Source: Meandrina meandrites
Lineage: Eukaryota; Cnidaria; Anthozoa; Scleractinia; Meandrinidae
Length of the DNA: 64,000 nt
Direction: 5' to 3'
NCBI GenBank assembly: GCA_963693305.1
Contig: OY855916.1
Coordinates: 10,298,001-10,362,000 of the forward strand
The position numbers and the translations under genes are program-made. The notes below the pieces were generated by a model. It made no database searches. It saw nothing but the letters and a program-made list of their open reading frames with translations, and had not been told where the DNA came from. This document shows, one piece after another, positions 11,259 to 26,200 of the stretch. Position 1 is the first letter of the stretch. The number at the start of each line of letters is the position of its first letter.

Positions 11259-14200
11259 GTATGTTTAAAATATATTATTTAGTATTTAAGCGATTCTTTG
11301 ATGTTGTCTATCGTATAGCTGGTATAAATTTCATTCAAGTGTACATTCAATGGCAGCAGCTACGAGCTGGGGGAATATATAGCGTAGGCAAGTTGCATTA
11401 TTTGCATAACTTGTGATATCAGACTTGTCGATGACCATGTCGAATTATTATGTTGGGATGGCAGCTGTAGTAAACTTAACAATTCATAAGCAAACTTTGT
11501 TGCCTTTCATTTACAATCTTCTTATTGTAGCGACGATTTTGACGTGAGTGACTGGTGAATCACGCTAAGTGTTCTGCTGAAACCTCCGTTTGAGTGATAA
11601 TGTAATCGAGGGTTCAAGTCAATATTTGCTGCAAATGGCACCCGAAAGCTTTAATCACTTTTTCGAATTCAACTTTTGTCAGTTAGTCGCTTTTTAAACC
11701 GGCCAAATTTTGAATCGCAGCAGTAAAATCTCTTGGTCTATCTTTAGCGGTAGGTAATAATTAAAATTCAATTTATTCAAGAGTCCTTCGTGTCGCTAAC
11801 GCAACGTTTAATTACGCCGTGACAGCGCACAGAATAGTCTGGACCCAAGTTACTTCTTGTTTAGACGTCGTGGTGTCAAACTCACGTCGCATTAAAGCGT
11901 TCAAATTTTGGGGAAAACAGGCTTCGACAGGTTGGCATCATGAAGTAAAGCAAATTCAAAGTCATCAATAATGTTCAGATAATATGAAATTACTAAAGCT
12001 TCACGCACATCAGCTAAACTAGACATCATGCATGAATAATGAATGGCAACCTCGGCGTTGCAAAAGGCAAACTTCGAGCTTTAAATTTAATACGTGGCAT
12101 TTCGCTTACGATAGACATGACGACACAAAATCGACAGTAAGGACGATTTAATGTACTAAATATAAAATATATTGACATATTCAAAATTTACCTAACATTA
12201 AAACAATGGTGCTTTTTAACTTACCTACATAAGCTTATACGTTAAGACTTGTCGTTTAGTGTTACAAACGTCGATAACAATCTGAGGATTTATTTCTTGT
12301 CAGCGCAGAATTATTAACATCTGGTTCTATAAAAAAGCTTGACTTGTTCAAGAAGTAATTTTCGAGAGCACATTTTATTTTTACGTAATGTGACTTTGCG
12401 AGGAGCTAAATCGCAATTTACTTGCAACGCCACGGCGTTGTAGATACAGTCCTAATCGGTTATGCACTGTGCGCGCGCCGTTGTCGAAGAGGTCACGTTG
12501 TGTTTGCTAAATCTATCCAATACGTTCGCAAACATAAACATGTATGTGATGGTCTCGGGTGTAAACTTATTTATGTCTCGAATTTTTCTAGAATTTCCTT
12601 TGGAAAAAAAAGAAATCGTTTGTAGCAAGTTATTAGGTTTTCAGGGCCGTGTAAGCCGGCTATTTTGACCAGCCCCTTGCTGGCTGACTTACACTTAAAA
12701 ATGCTTTCTTCCTTACAGGTTCTTAAAAGCGCTAAGATGTACATGTATGATAACATGCATGACTGTGCAATGTGAACACAACACCTCCAATGAAACACAA
12801 TCAGTATTTTACATACTTAAACTATAAGATACCAAAGCACAGTCAAGTTGTGTTAGCTCTCACAAGCTTTCAGGGCCCTCGTGGTGCCTTACGTGTTCTT
12901 GTTGTTATTCTCTTAAAGTTTTAGGTGAAATATAAATATATTCCAGAAGGCACAAGCTTTTTTTATGTAGTAAAAGAGCAGTTGAATAATTCACTTTTCT
13001 TGAGTGGCATTCGATTCAGTATATATTGACAGCATTTTACACCAAAAAGGTATGAAAGATGTTTTATCGTATAGGTTAAAGGGTCAGAATGTTGTTAACT
13101 AATGCTTTCGGTAATTCTTTTAAAAATGTGTCTCATGTTAAACAAAAACCTTCATTTGCCACAAAAACGCTATGTATGTATGTATGGATATTGCTCTTGT
13201 CAAAATAGATCCGCAGTGCGTGCATGTGTGGCTTACGAGTCCACTTGTATTGAAGTAAAACTGAAGGGTAAATAGGTGGTCATGTGTCGATTGTATCATT
13301 TGAATGAAATTGACGACAAAATAAAGTGGAAACTTAATTCTGGACATTGTAATAAGTAACTGTCTGGATATTTCGCCCAGAGGGAGGTGAACACTTTTCC
13401 ATATTGAAATTCTCGTATATTGCCTCTATTGACAATTGCACAAATGATTACCAGTACCAGTAAGTGAAAATGTTAGAGTAAATTATGTGTTGTTACACAA
13501 TTTCCCGAGATTTACTTCTTGCCGACCAGTTAGACTAAGGCAAAGGAGATAAAGCAACAAGTCACTTCGTTCAAATGTTGATTGATGCATTACGGTTCAG
13601 TCTCTCTCGTACCAGTCCCTCACTACCTAGGCTGAAGAGGACATAGGATAACAAGTGACTTTTTTTTGTCTTAAAATGTAAATTTTATTGTCTGAGCTTT
13701 TCTGAGGCATATCAAATCAGGTTGTCTTTGCCTATCTCCTATTGTGTACGTTCTCGTTCCAAGAGCCGACCATCCCTTAGTTCCATAATAAGAGAAGCAA
13801 ACAGACAAGAAGGAGGAGGAAGAGAACATATCTGTGAGGAATGGCGGATGAAATTGCAGATTTCCAAGGTCTAAATTTTGATGAAGAAAGCATCTTCATT
13901 TTTTTCTTTTCGCATGAAAGTTGAGAGAGTATCCATGCAGACTATCAGTGAGGACAACAACAAAAATACATTGATAAATATTTTAATGATTGATTTTGAG
14001 TTTAATCGCTAACATAATAACAAGACAATAGTTAAAATAATCCAAGTTTCTAAGAATTATGTTCTTTGGTGTTCGTCAACAAAACAAACTAGCAATTGAC
14101 TTAGAGTTCAATCGCCAACATAATAGGGACTTTAAGATACACTACGGCGAGGCGCTACTACGGCTGCAGGAAGTAAAATTTCACACAAGGTAAGACACTG

Positions 14201-17200
14201 CGCATGTCAGTCGGTCGAGTCCGGCCGTAGCGTGAAATCTGACTACCTGAGCTGGAGGTTTTACCGTAGTGGCTAGTACGTGGGTTTAATCCTCTGCTCT
14301 GTCCTTTTTCTACGAATTTCTCAGCAGTTTCAGAGTTCCAACGCAAAATGTATCCATTGAAATCAACTTCAGTCGAATATTTGTTGAGTTTGTCGCTCAT
14401 ACGCTTGTAAATTTTCAATTGAATTCGTTTGATGAAAGTGTCGGCATGGCGAAGATAAACATTCTTCTTCAGCGCGAGTTGTTTAAAGTTAAAAGCTTGC
14501 TTTGAGAGTTCAGGGAAGATGCACTTTATCTGGATAAGTATCCGATAATATTTTGCTTCTGTGAGTGCTGGTATCTTTCAGCTTTTAACTCGATATTCGT
14601 TGAGATATTCGTCTCTTTCAAATTATAAACATTTCATTAATCAAATTCTGAAATTGTTATCGTTTTAGAAAGTGTATAGCATAAGCTTTCGTTCAGAACT
14701 AATCTGTTGGACCTACCAAAGCAAACAATAGCAATCTTTTTCTAAGCGAAGCCATTTGGCTGTAAGAAACTAAATAAAAGTGACCTTCCATTCCTCAGAC
14801 TGTGCTTCGTTGTAGTTTGTTTTCCTTCTTACACTAAATTTGGCAGACTGCTGAGACGTACTCTCCCCCAGACCTTTCCGGTCATGGTAACCGTAGTAGC
14901 GCCTCGCCGTAGTGTATCTTAAAGTCCCTAATAACAGCGCAAAAGTTGAAGTAATCTTAGTTTCCAAAAATTATGTTCTTCAGTGTTTCTCGAAACAAAC
15001 TAACGATTGGCTTACAGTTTAATCGCTACTTAATAACAGCACAAAAGTTGAAATGATTCGAGTTTCCAAATGTTCTTCAGTGTTTCTCAAAAAAAAAAAA
15101 ACAATCTAACTATTGGCTTAAAGTCAAAATCGCTAAAATAATAACAGCATAATCCAAGTTTCCAAAGTGTTCTTCAATATAACAAACTAACGATTGGCTT
15201 AGAGTCCAGTCACTAACATAATAACAGCAAACGAGTGTTTTATGCGACAAACCTTACCGAAGATTCAAGCAGTTGTTGTCTTTTGAGATCGTAAAAGCTC
15301 TTGTACAACTGCACCCATAGCACAAGCCGGGTCCACATGTGTTGGCTTATACGAGAAGGACTATCTCGTGAAAAAACATGCATACATGTACAACGAAAAA
15401 GGGCGGACTCAAGATGTGCTTCATACGACACAACCTTGTACCCAGGCTCTCTCAAAAGCCCACGTGACGGGCACTTGACTCTCGAAGACAAATAAATATC
15501 GCGGGTGATGGCTAAGTGTGGATTACACTTTGTGTAAGCAATATCCAAGAAACAGATATCTCTTTACATCTTGGAAGACGAGTACACTACTGTAGCAGTA
15601 TTCCAAGTTATTCTGTACTGATTTAGTCGCATAAAAAAATAAAATAAATTTATTATTACTCAAACATTATGAAATATCATTTTTTTAACATAGTTATCAT
15701 CAATTAAAAATAACTTAAATTTCTATAAATGCAATTTGTTTAATCACTTGCTTGATCAACTTATCTCAATTTCTCTTTGCAGACACTCCTCCATCAATAA
15801 CCTGGCTCGACAAAACACCTACAAACTTTAAAGATGGAGGCACACTGCATCTTCACTGCCAAGCCACAGCCACAGGCAGCTCAATCATCACATACAAATG
15901 GTTTGCAACAGATTTTGAGGGTAACATTAGGGACATGTCATTGAGTAGATATAGTCTTCAAGTGAGTACGGGCCAACTAACAATCAGCAATCTGAACCAT
16001 ACTCAAGATGATGGCTACTTCTACTGTGTAGCATTGAATGCCGCAGGAAAAGTTAAGTCTAAACGACTTTTGATTCAAGTGGCATGTGAGTGACCTAAAT
16101 TTTTGAATGTTTGATCTTTAAAAGAAAATAAATGTTAAGTGAAATAATAGCTCTAATGGTAATGGTATTGGCGATCAGATAGTATAATACATGCACTGTG
16201 AACACTTAGATATGCCTGGAATGTTCATTATGTTGTAACCAATCACATGCAAGGGCTATTTTCTCTTTCAAGAGTAATACACATGATTACATGCAGTAGA
16301 AACTCAGCCATGACGTTCTACTGGAAATCCGCGAATCTGATTGGCTCTCCCATTGTTTTTTATTGGCTGATGAAGCACAATTGCACGCACGCTGCTCTTT
16401 AAAGGGACAGTTTTTTTCAGAAAATTGTATGGGTTTTGGACTGCAATCCTTTAGAGTTTCTACGAAAACAATTAGACCACTCGCCCTCGTTTTCTATGAG
16501 CAATAGTCAAGTCAGCTGCACCTTGTTGACCATTCGCTCAGAGAAAACTAGGGCTTGTAGTCTAACAATTGTTAAGTAGAAAACAGTGGGCCAGAGAACA
16601 CACACACACACACACACACAAAGCACCACCACCACCACCACGACCAGCGGCTCGCGCTGTCGGCGTCTGACTGCGGTCCTGAACTGAGTGTGTTTACTAC
16701 CTCATTATTGGGGGAAAGCGTACAGTCACGTGATGCAAAAATGCAAACTAAACATGAAGTTGAACACTGCAGCTTTTTGCCTTGTTCTTGCTGGTGAATT
16801 ACATTTGTATCATCAGATGATTGTTCTTTGTATCTACCTACATTGCAGATCTTGAAGTAATCCCAAATGCTGGTGCTTCTGTATCTACCAGTGCATTGCA
16901 AGGAGGCGAATTTATTTATGATTACCCTGTGGTGAAAAGCTTCCCCAAACCCCAGATAACATGGAGAAAATCTGGCAGTACACTTAATGAGAATGAACGT
17001 ATTAGCTTCTCCAACACTGGCAACCTCTATATTGGAAATGTTGATGTTAATGATGTGGGCTACTATAAATCTAAAGTAGAGAACACTGTGACCAGTCAGT
17101 CATATGACAGGGGAACTATCTCATTAGGTGTAACAGGTAAGAGTAACAACTGGTTTCATCAATGAAGAGTAAAAGCCAGTTAAACCTTCTTTTATTTATA

Positions 17201-20200
17201 CACACTAAACAATGTCAATTAACACTTTTCGAGCAATATTGTGCTTTACTCAATTGGAATCTAGAAGTACAATTAATGCTAACTGTAGCTAATGTAATGT
17301 TCATGTTAACAACCGGAAGTCTAACAACCGGATATTCAAAGATTATGTATTTCGCTAGGGACTATGGGGAGTGTTCTCTAACTGACAAAGGGTGCATACA
17401 AGAGCCGTCGCCTGTGGCCCCAAGTGTGAATGCTCCTGAACCTGTGCGAACTCAAGCAATTCTGTTCCTGTCCCAGAGAGTCAAACTCATGCCTCTCATC
17501 CCGAGAATCAGCCACCATTGCGCAGATCGACCAGGAAACGAACCCCCCCCCCCCCCGCCCCCCCGGGAAATTCTGGACTTATAGTTTTGAGTTTAAGTTA
17601 GAACTATTGTATAGAGAGTTTCCAACTAGAAGGAAGGAGATGTAATTTTCATGTTAGCAACCGGAAGTCTAACAACCGGATATTCAAAGATTATGTATTT
17701 CGCTAGGGACGATGGGAAGTGTTCTCTCTCCCACCAACACGGCGGTCCATGTGACTAATGCTTCGAGTCTGCATTAAATCGTTTGTTTATGTAGTGTTTA
17801 TCTTATGCATCTTGAGTCAATAGAAGTGGCGAACTTTACAGCTAAATCTAGTTTTAGGCCATTAATAACTTGACCGCATGTATGTATTTATTATGAACAA
17901 GACATTCCATGAGAAAACCGTTCATCTGTAAGCCTTGGTCAAACAGTTCCAGCATTTTCATGAAACAATTTCCAAGATTAATGTTCTGAACTTGTCTTGT
18001 GATTGGCTCCGGTTGAGTTCGTTTCACTGTAAGTGTGTGTCAATCAATATGTGGCCAACAATGGACATTGCCCAAAACTTTTCAACTTCCAACAAGTCCT
18101 TACATCCCAAAATTTATTTGACATTATTCATTGTAATAACATTGTATAAAAAGACATAAGCACATACATGTACATGTACATGTACATATGTAAGTTATAC
18201 ATATATTTTGTAAATGGAAATATAAATAGGAAAGTAATGTATAGATAAAAGGGAAAGAAATGAAAAAGAAATGCTGGTTTCTAGAAACAACATTTATGTA
18301 CAACCATTCTCTAAACAGCTGAAGTAAAAGAAAGGTTTTAACAGTCAAAGCCACATTTTAAATGAGTTGTATGTGGTTGATTTTCTGAGCAATAGTGCTA
18401 ATATCAACATATTCTCCAAACCTATGTAAGTTGAACCTTAAATGCATTTTGCTTTGCGTTACAGGTAGAGGTCCAAATATGATACCTTCAACTCCAAATA
18501 TAATCTTTGGTCCTACTAATCAGGTGGCTATAAAAGGAAAAACATCCAGTGTTACATTTGAATGCTTCGCAAGCGGAAGGTACAGTAGTTACGTGTATTT
18601 CTAAATTTTTGTTATCACAAAATTGTGAAGAATTTATTGGGTTTTGATCACATTTGTCCTGCTGTAGTGAAGAACAATTAATAGTCGTCATGCTCCTGAA
18701 CTTGAGAGACCTTTTACCCCTTAACTTGAAGACAAAGTTAAGTGTTACATTTACGGGTGTACATACCATTAGAGAAGCTCTCTAAGGATATCTGTTATCA
18801 ATTTTGTAGATAATCATTTTCAATAAGAGCAAACCCAATTGTCACCACTTTATTTGGGTCTGTGCGAGCGAGCATGAATCATGCAAGCTAGCAATTCCAG
18901 TTAGCCCATATATAACACATTGGTTAGCATAATTAAATAGCATTCCGGTTAGTCTACACTCAGGTAACTTTGAGGTAGTTTGCAGATAGTCTTTATATCT
19001 GGATTAGGGACTTCTGGCTTGCATGGCTCCCTGGCTCGCATATTGGATACAATCTTTTGATTTAGTTGGAATTACATAATCATTAGACAGATTACTATTC
19101 CAGCTCTCAAAAGTGTCCAGTTTTCATTGATGGTGATGTGAAGTTTTAAAAGACCCACACTTTCACGCAGTGAACTATATTAACTCTTAATTGTAATATT
19201 TTAATTATATTTTTCAGTTGTACAAGTATATGTAGTTAGTAAGACATTTACATTTTTTTTGTTTATTCTTCAGACCAATGCCTGCCATATCGTGGTGGAA
19301 AGCTGGACAACGAATTTCTCAGAATGCAAAATTTTCTTTTGGGTCTTACAATAAGAGACTCACTGTGCACAATCCAGGCAAATCTGAAGAAGGAGTCTAC
19401 GAGTGCCGTGCTACCAACACCAATGATGGCCAGCGAAAAATCAGGACTGCAAACCTGACCATAACTGGTACACATTACTAATTTCATTTCACTTGGAATT
19501 ACGTATATACAAATTAAAGTAAAAACAAAATTTTGTTTTTAAAACCCTTGGTTGCCAGGGTATTAAATCTGAAGACTGCAGGACATGCTTTGATATTTTT
19601 TTGCAGCACTTTTATTGTTTTCTGTCAGTTTATGTAAAATTGGCCCTCTCACTGACTGTTAATAAGAAGGGTGCACATCTAGTGTGTGTTTTCTGTAAAG
19701 AAATGTGGACTTGACAGATTGTGGTGACAATAATGCTGCAGTCACTGTCCACTGACATGGTGTGCCATAGCTAGCAAAAATTTAAGAGTATCCATAGCTT
19801 ACTTACACATTCTTACACATTCTCTTCTCATGCGCGTGCGACCAGAGGAAGACGTCTGAAATTCAGGCTAGACCATCCACTGAAAAAGGTTTTCATTGTA
19901 CACCACTGGGTGATTGTTGGTGACATTCTACAAGGTCCCATTTTGGACGTACAATGTATTGTACAGTCGTGTGTATGCACAAAATGAGTCAGAATCATGA
20001 CATACTGTAATTTTAATTAAAATACTTTCGCCCGGGCGTTTTTTTCCTTATTGCTTTTGCTTGCAGACAGGTTTTGTATGTTGTTAGTGTTACAGTAACA
20101 GTTTGGATGGCACTGTCGGCGTCATATTTGGGTTGAGTTTCTTGTTGGTTCTCGTCCTTGCTGCGATGGTTTTTCTCCGGGTTCTCCGATTTGCACCCTC

Positions 20201-23200
20201 CGCAAAAAAAACCAACACTTCCAAATTCCATTTCGATCGGGAATAAACGGGCCCCCAAAAATTCTAGCTATAACAATATTACAGTGTCTAAACAAAGGTA
20301 ATTTATTTTAATTGCATCCACTGCCTTTATCTTTTGCTGAGCCCACCTTCACAGTTCAACCAGCAATGGTAGACAAATTCCCTCAGGAATCTGCCCTCTT
20401 TAAGTGCAATGCTACTGGACCTCCAAAACCCAAAATTACTTGGTTCCATAATGGGCAAAAAGTTAAACGGTCAACTACGGGGAGAATTCAAATAAACAGT
20501 AAGAACGAACTCAAATTCACAAGTCTTCAGTCCGGGGATAAAGGCACTGTACAATGTGTGGCAACAAATGATGCTGGCGAGGCAATATCCAAAGCGATAT
20601 TAAAAGTAAAAGGTAAGTAGCAATGGAGTCTTTCGCGGAGGCTTGTTGATGCCTTTCTTAAGTGCTAATATAATTGCATCTACGATGGCAGTCCTTGGTA
20701 TAAGTAACAGTTAGACGGTGTTAGATGTACTATTTCCAAAACGAGAGCGAGTGTTTCATCGGGGTATCCAAACACCGAGAAACTAATGAAAGCACGAGGC
20801 CGTAGGCCGAGTGCTTTTATTTTTGCGAGGTGTTTGGATACCCCGATGAAACACGAGCTCGAGTTTGGAAATGGCTTCTCAAATGCAACAATAGGAAATT
20901 ATGCAGTGACATGTTTTGTCAAATGAAACAATAGGAAATTATGCAGTGTCAAATTTTTGCCCTTTTCTGTAAGAACGCGATTGCATGCATGATTCATTAG
21001 CGTCCCAGTCATGAGCGAGGAAGAAGCGGCGTGGTTTAGGAGACAAAAATGATTTACGAGGAAGAGAAGTAAGTCAAGAAAGCGGTATTCCCCGTCAACA
21101 AGGCATAAAAACAAATACGCGTTAACGTTTTTAAACAATGGCGAAGAACTCTGGTGGAGAAAAATTTCCATCCATGCTTTCAGGAGGCTCGTTTAGAGAT
21201 TACAATTTGCATTAGGTTTCGAAGCGTTTGACTCTCTGAATTGTTGGCAAAGCAAATTTTTCATTGAAGTAGAGCAAAAAGAGCGAAGAGTGATATCCAC
21301 CAAACAATTTATGTAATACTTTTTAGTATCCGACGCTATCTGCATTTAAGGAATTGTTGTTAGCAATATTTCCGATTTCATAAGTTGTATTGTTAAAGAA
21401 TTTCAAGGTTACTACGGACTAATAAATATTCATGTATTTTGTGCTAGTTGTCGATGTGCATATTTTTAGTGGTATATACCACTCTCACTGGAGATTGGCA
21501 TACTGTTTTTCATTGGGTATCCAAATACATGCACATGATGTGGTACACATCTTGTGATTGGAAGTTAACTTAATGAATTATTAATGAGTTTGAGAAGGTG
21601 AAGGGAAAAGGACGAAAAGCCTCGAGTCAAGTCAACAGAAATCGGCGAAACCCGAGTCCAGTCAATAGAAGCCGAGAGAAAGCCGTCTGGTTGGTTAAGC
21701 ATAACCCAGAGACTAATCTATTCAACAAAACGTTCAGTAAAAGTGGTTTATTTATAGTTTTGATTGTGCAATGTTGGCAATTTTACTTGCGTGCTCTCCC
21801 AGGGCAGCCTATTGAAAATTAGACTGCCCTTCACTTGCGTAGCCAATCAGATTGTGAATTTGCCTAATAGTTGGTCACTGGGATATGCTAATCGCTACTA
21901 GACCACGATCTCGCACAGTTTGCCCTTAAAAAGAAGATTAACCTATATTTTTGGCTCACAAACACCTGTAATTTTAAGATTTTTACTATCATCCTTTATT
22001 TTGTCTAATAAAACAATTTTGTTCTCAAATATAAATGTAATTAAAAGTCATATGGAGAACCAATCAGAAACAAGAATTTGGTTATATGGAATTATTAAGG
22101 TTTACGTTTGTACAAAAAATGTAGCATTAAAAGTATGGATAGATGTTCCACCAAAGAACACAGATGCAGTGGTGAATGAAACTGTTGAGTTACAGTGTCA
22201 AGGACGAGGGGATCCAACACCCACAATAAGGTGGCAAAAGAATGGTCAAGACATCAATTTCGCTAACAATCCTCGGTATTTCCAGAAGCACACTGGCTCA
22301 TTGCAGATTAGCACAAGTCAGAAAAGTGACAGTGGGAAGTACGTGTGTGTGGCAACCAACTCTCAGGGCTCAGTGAGAGCAAACGCTACGCTTAGAGTGT
22401 TAAGTAAGTTGAATGACCATGTATGCTCTCTTAATGCAGTAACAGATCAAGTTGAAAACCGTTTCTGACGGCGACTTTTAAGTAGTGCCAAATATGCGAG
22501 GTGTCCCGTTTGTTGATAAATAGCATAACGTTATTAATGTTTGCAAAGTTATTATCGACGTTGTACTGTCGCAAGTCAGCGTCAGACACGTATACAGTGG
22601 AATTATATATTTTTTTTAAATACGCTGCCTGGCTATTTTTAACCTCAATTAACCAGAACCGCACGAATAACTAATGAACGACTCCAGGTAATTTTACAGG
22701 ATGTTTGGGTCTACTTGTACAATTTGTGCCAATATTGAATTATCATCTCGCACTCGATGGGTCTAAACATGTAGGAGGTGATATTCCTTTTGTTCGTAGC
22801 TTTATACTTTTTTTCTCTGTACGTAAAGTCAAAAGTGTGATCATCACTCCACTGCCGAGCCAGATTCATGCTACTAAAGGACTGCCTAAACTCCTTCAAT
22901 GCGGAATGCAAAAAGATCCGGACATAACAGTTAAGTGGATCTGGACTAAAGATGGCTCACCTGTTGATGCAGCTCGGACGATGGTACAAGCCGATGGCAC
23001 ACTGCGCATAAACACCGTGTATGAGAATGATGCCGGGTGGTACACGTGTCGAGTGGAGTCTGTGGCGGGAAATGCTGCCACTAGTGGCACATTAAGTGTT
23101 CAAGGTATTACTCTCCATTAATATTATATTTCTGCTCTGTTACCGCTGGCACCTCGGTCAGTTTTTCAACACCAAGAGTAGACCCTTCGCTTGGTTTCAA

Positions 23201-26200
23201 GGAACCAGTTGATGTAAATAAAGTCTAGCCACATCGGCATTCCATCACTTTTTCAGTTTTTCAGCATGTCTTCATTATCGCTATTATTTGCTGTAAAAGC
23301 TTTTGACGGAGTTGTAACAGCAGTGATAAGTAAAGGAGCTCAGCCGCATAAGGAAAGAAAGTGGGCATTACTTCGAGATGGCCCGACTCCACTTGCCATT
23401 GGTGTTGTCATGTTGTCGGTCAATCGGTTATAGTCAGTTACAGACTCTATAAAAGATGCTACTTGTAAGTTTCGATGAATTTTTCTTAGAAATGTCTTAA
23501 ATGCTTATAGCGAGTGCTTGGTAAATAAAAGAAATACAGCGGAACCCCACGCCACCTTACGGCCACCTTGTTATTACGGCCATTACAAATACAGTACTTG
23601 GGCAACAATATTGAATGATACTATTCAAAGCCCCTGAAAACTTGTTATCCCATTGACCTCTTAGGTTTTGTGGTTAACTAATCACCATTGTAACTAATCA
23701 AACAACAATTTAAAAGAAAAAGAATGAACTTGACAGACAGTAACATTCTCTTGGCTAAATTACAAAGCAATTAAGTCACTGTGTGTAAGAAAGCAAATAA
23801 ATACGAAAGCTGTGGCTTCCTACCTTAAGTAGACCATTCATGAAATTTAACCCTACCCCTTTAATACGGCCAAACTTCCATGGGTCCGTATTAACGGAGT
23901 TCCACTCATCCCCGGAGACCCAGGGGCAATTAGTCGGGGCAAAACGAAGAAAACCGGGCAAAAATGGTAGCGGGGAAAGTTTTCAAGAAAAGTGGCAAGA
24001 GCCCCAGGGAAACGTGTCTCTCCAGACCATTTCCAAGCGGCTCTGCGCATGCTGACTCCTGATTGAGTAAAAAAATCCTTTGTATTATTGTGCCCAATCG
24101 GTGAACAGTAACTTCAGAGTCACTTTCGTGTGTTCTTACACGGCAGTTTATTTCAATTTACATTAGAGAACCAAAAAAAAAAGTCGGGGGAACCATTTCG
24201 AAAATCAGGAATAAATACATTTCAAGATCTACCGGGAAATTTTCACTTGGACTGGTCAGATGAATTGGCGGCCGTTTGGCACAGTCGTCTGATCTCGTCT
24301 GACACGTGCGGTGGAACAATGCACGCAGTGCGGAAAAATTGCAGTCGGCCGACGAAAAAATATCGAGATAAAGTCAAAAAATGCAAAATCAAACGTACCA
24401 GCCAGTACTTTCAATACTGAAGAAATGTGTATGATATGATTCATATATGCTTATTCACTCCGATGATCATTTATCACTTTCATATACATCCGTAGTTCAT
24501 ATAAGAATCATTTAATATACATTTCGTCATTTCACTCCTCTCACGGGAAAATAAGAACTCACAATTGACCTCGCTCCCAATGTGTGGCTTCATAGCTCAG
24601 TTGGTAGAGCATCACGGAGGTCATAGGAGAGACCTAGAAGCTCACATTAATCACTCATTTCATTTTTTACGGTTCCTATTTTGGGATATTTAGGTCAACT
24701 GGCATGGAATATCATATTCCCGTGCTGCAAAGAAATGCGCGCAGTGCGGGCCAGACGAGTATGCCGAGCCACCCCTAATGCGTCGCACAGGTAAACAAGA
24801 CACAATTTACATTTACGATACCTCTGATCGGTCCAAACAAAATCTACTGGTAGACGTTTCTTTCTGACACTCGAAATGACTTTCGACTTTTTTTTTGGCT
24901 ATCTTATGTTAATTAATATGGCCTATATAATAACCGCCGTGTAAGAACAAAGGTTTTTTGCTCAATCAGGAGCCATTCGTTTTGCACGCGTTCGTTACCA
25001 GTAGAATTGATTATTGTAATGGACTTCTCTATGGACTACCAGACTGTGAAATTGCTAAATTGCAGAGAGTGCAGAACGCTGCGGCTCGGCTGCTAACTTC
25101 GAGTCGCAAATATGATCATATTACGCCTGTTTTACAAGAATTACACTGGCTGCCAGTTAGATATAGAATTCATTTTAAAATTTTACTTTTAACTTTTAAG
25201 GCTCTCAATGGCATGGCGCCAGCTTATATTAGTGATTTAATTAATGTAAGAAAGCCCGCACGCTATTCACTGCGCTCTATAACTTCAGGCACGCTTCTTT
25301 TGCACCCAGCAGGGAAAATGAAGAAGTCGTTTGGTGACAGGTGTTTTAGTGTAGCTGCGCCTACACTTTGGAATGCGCTTCCAGCTTGCCTGCGGAATAT
25401 TAGTTCTATTCTTATTTTTAAATCTCGTCTTAAAACATATCTTTTTAAATTAGCTTTTAGCCTTTAGATCTCGTTATTAATATGTATATATTCAGTATAT
25501 TTTAATATTTTAAGGTTTTAATATTGTATATGTAATGCTTTTTTTTTTTTTTTTTTTTTTTTTAATATTTTAATGTTTTAATATTGTATATGTAATGCGC
25601 CTTTGATAATTTCCATGCTAAAAGGCGCACTATAAATTAATAAATTATTATAATTATTATTAAATGGTCTGAAGAGACTCGTTTCTCAGGGGCTTTTGTC
25701 CCTTTTTGTCTCGTGTTACCATGGTAACACGAGAATTTGGTGTGGGTAGCTTTGGCGTAGGATAGTACTTAGTGTAAGATCTCACGTGTGGTTATATTAC
25801 GAAGCGACAAGTGAACAAAGTTAAAACAATGTATATATATTTATGGTAAATTTGTGGTACATTATATGTGTTTTTGCGAGAAGAAAAGTTTTAAGGTATT
25901 TATTTTATACGCGGGTGGCAAAGTATAGAGTAAATTGTAAATGCTGGGACATTATGTTTGGTCATACATGGTTGTGGCAGCTGGGTTTTACTTTGTAATA
26001 CCGCCAAAAAAATGTGAAGAATGTGATTAACAGATCTTATCGAAGTGAATTAAAAAACAGATGTAGTTTTGTCGTGTACTGTCTGACTGCGGGGGAGAGG
26101 TTCGATCGGGGTAATATTTCGTGTAATTCCTTACATAAGGTTTCTGATTGAGTTAAAAGGAGTAAGAAATAATTTACTAGAAATTTCTGTAGTTTACAAT

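Larger units (their letters stand above)
23905..25720. mobile_element. Long-TIR foldback element, copy 1, carrying a nested LINE
   Basis: Left terminal repeat 23905-24160 (GAGACCCAGGGGCAATTAGT ... TGTTCTTACACGGC) is matched by an inverted right terminal repeat, shortened, whose two parts lie at 24935-24978 and 25664-25705 on either side of a LINE insertion. Interior sequence matches the copy at 60403-61507. No transposase frame seen, so non-autonomous. Confidence 0.8.

Noticed and set aside
20013..20258. Minus-strand 81-residue ORF in intron 5
   Set aside because: Low-complexity charged composition, no start context or splice sites.
24589..24640. tRNA gene on the plus strand
   Set aside because: Only the A-box half is present; no B-box or acceptor 3' strand.
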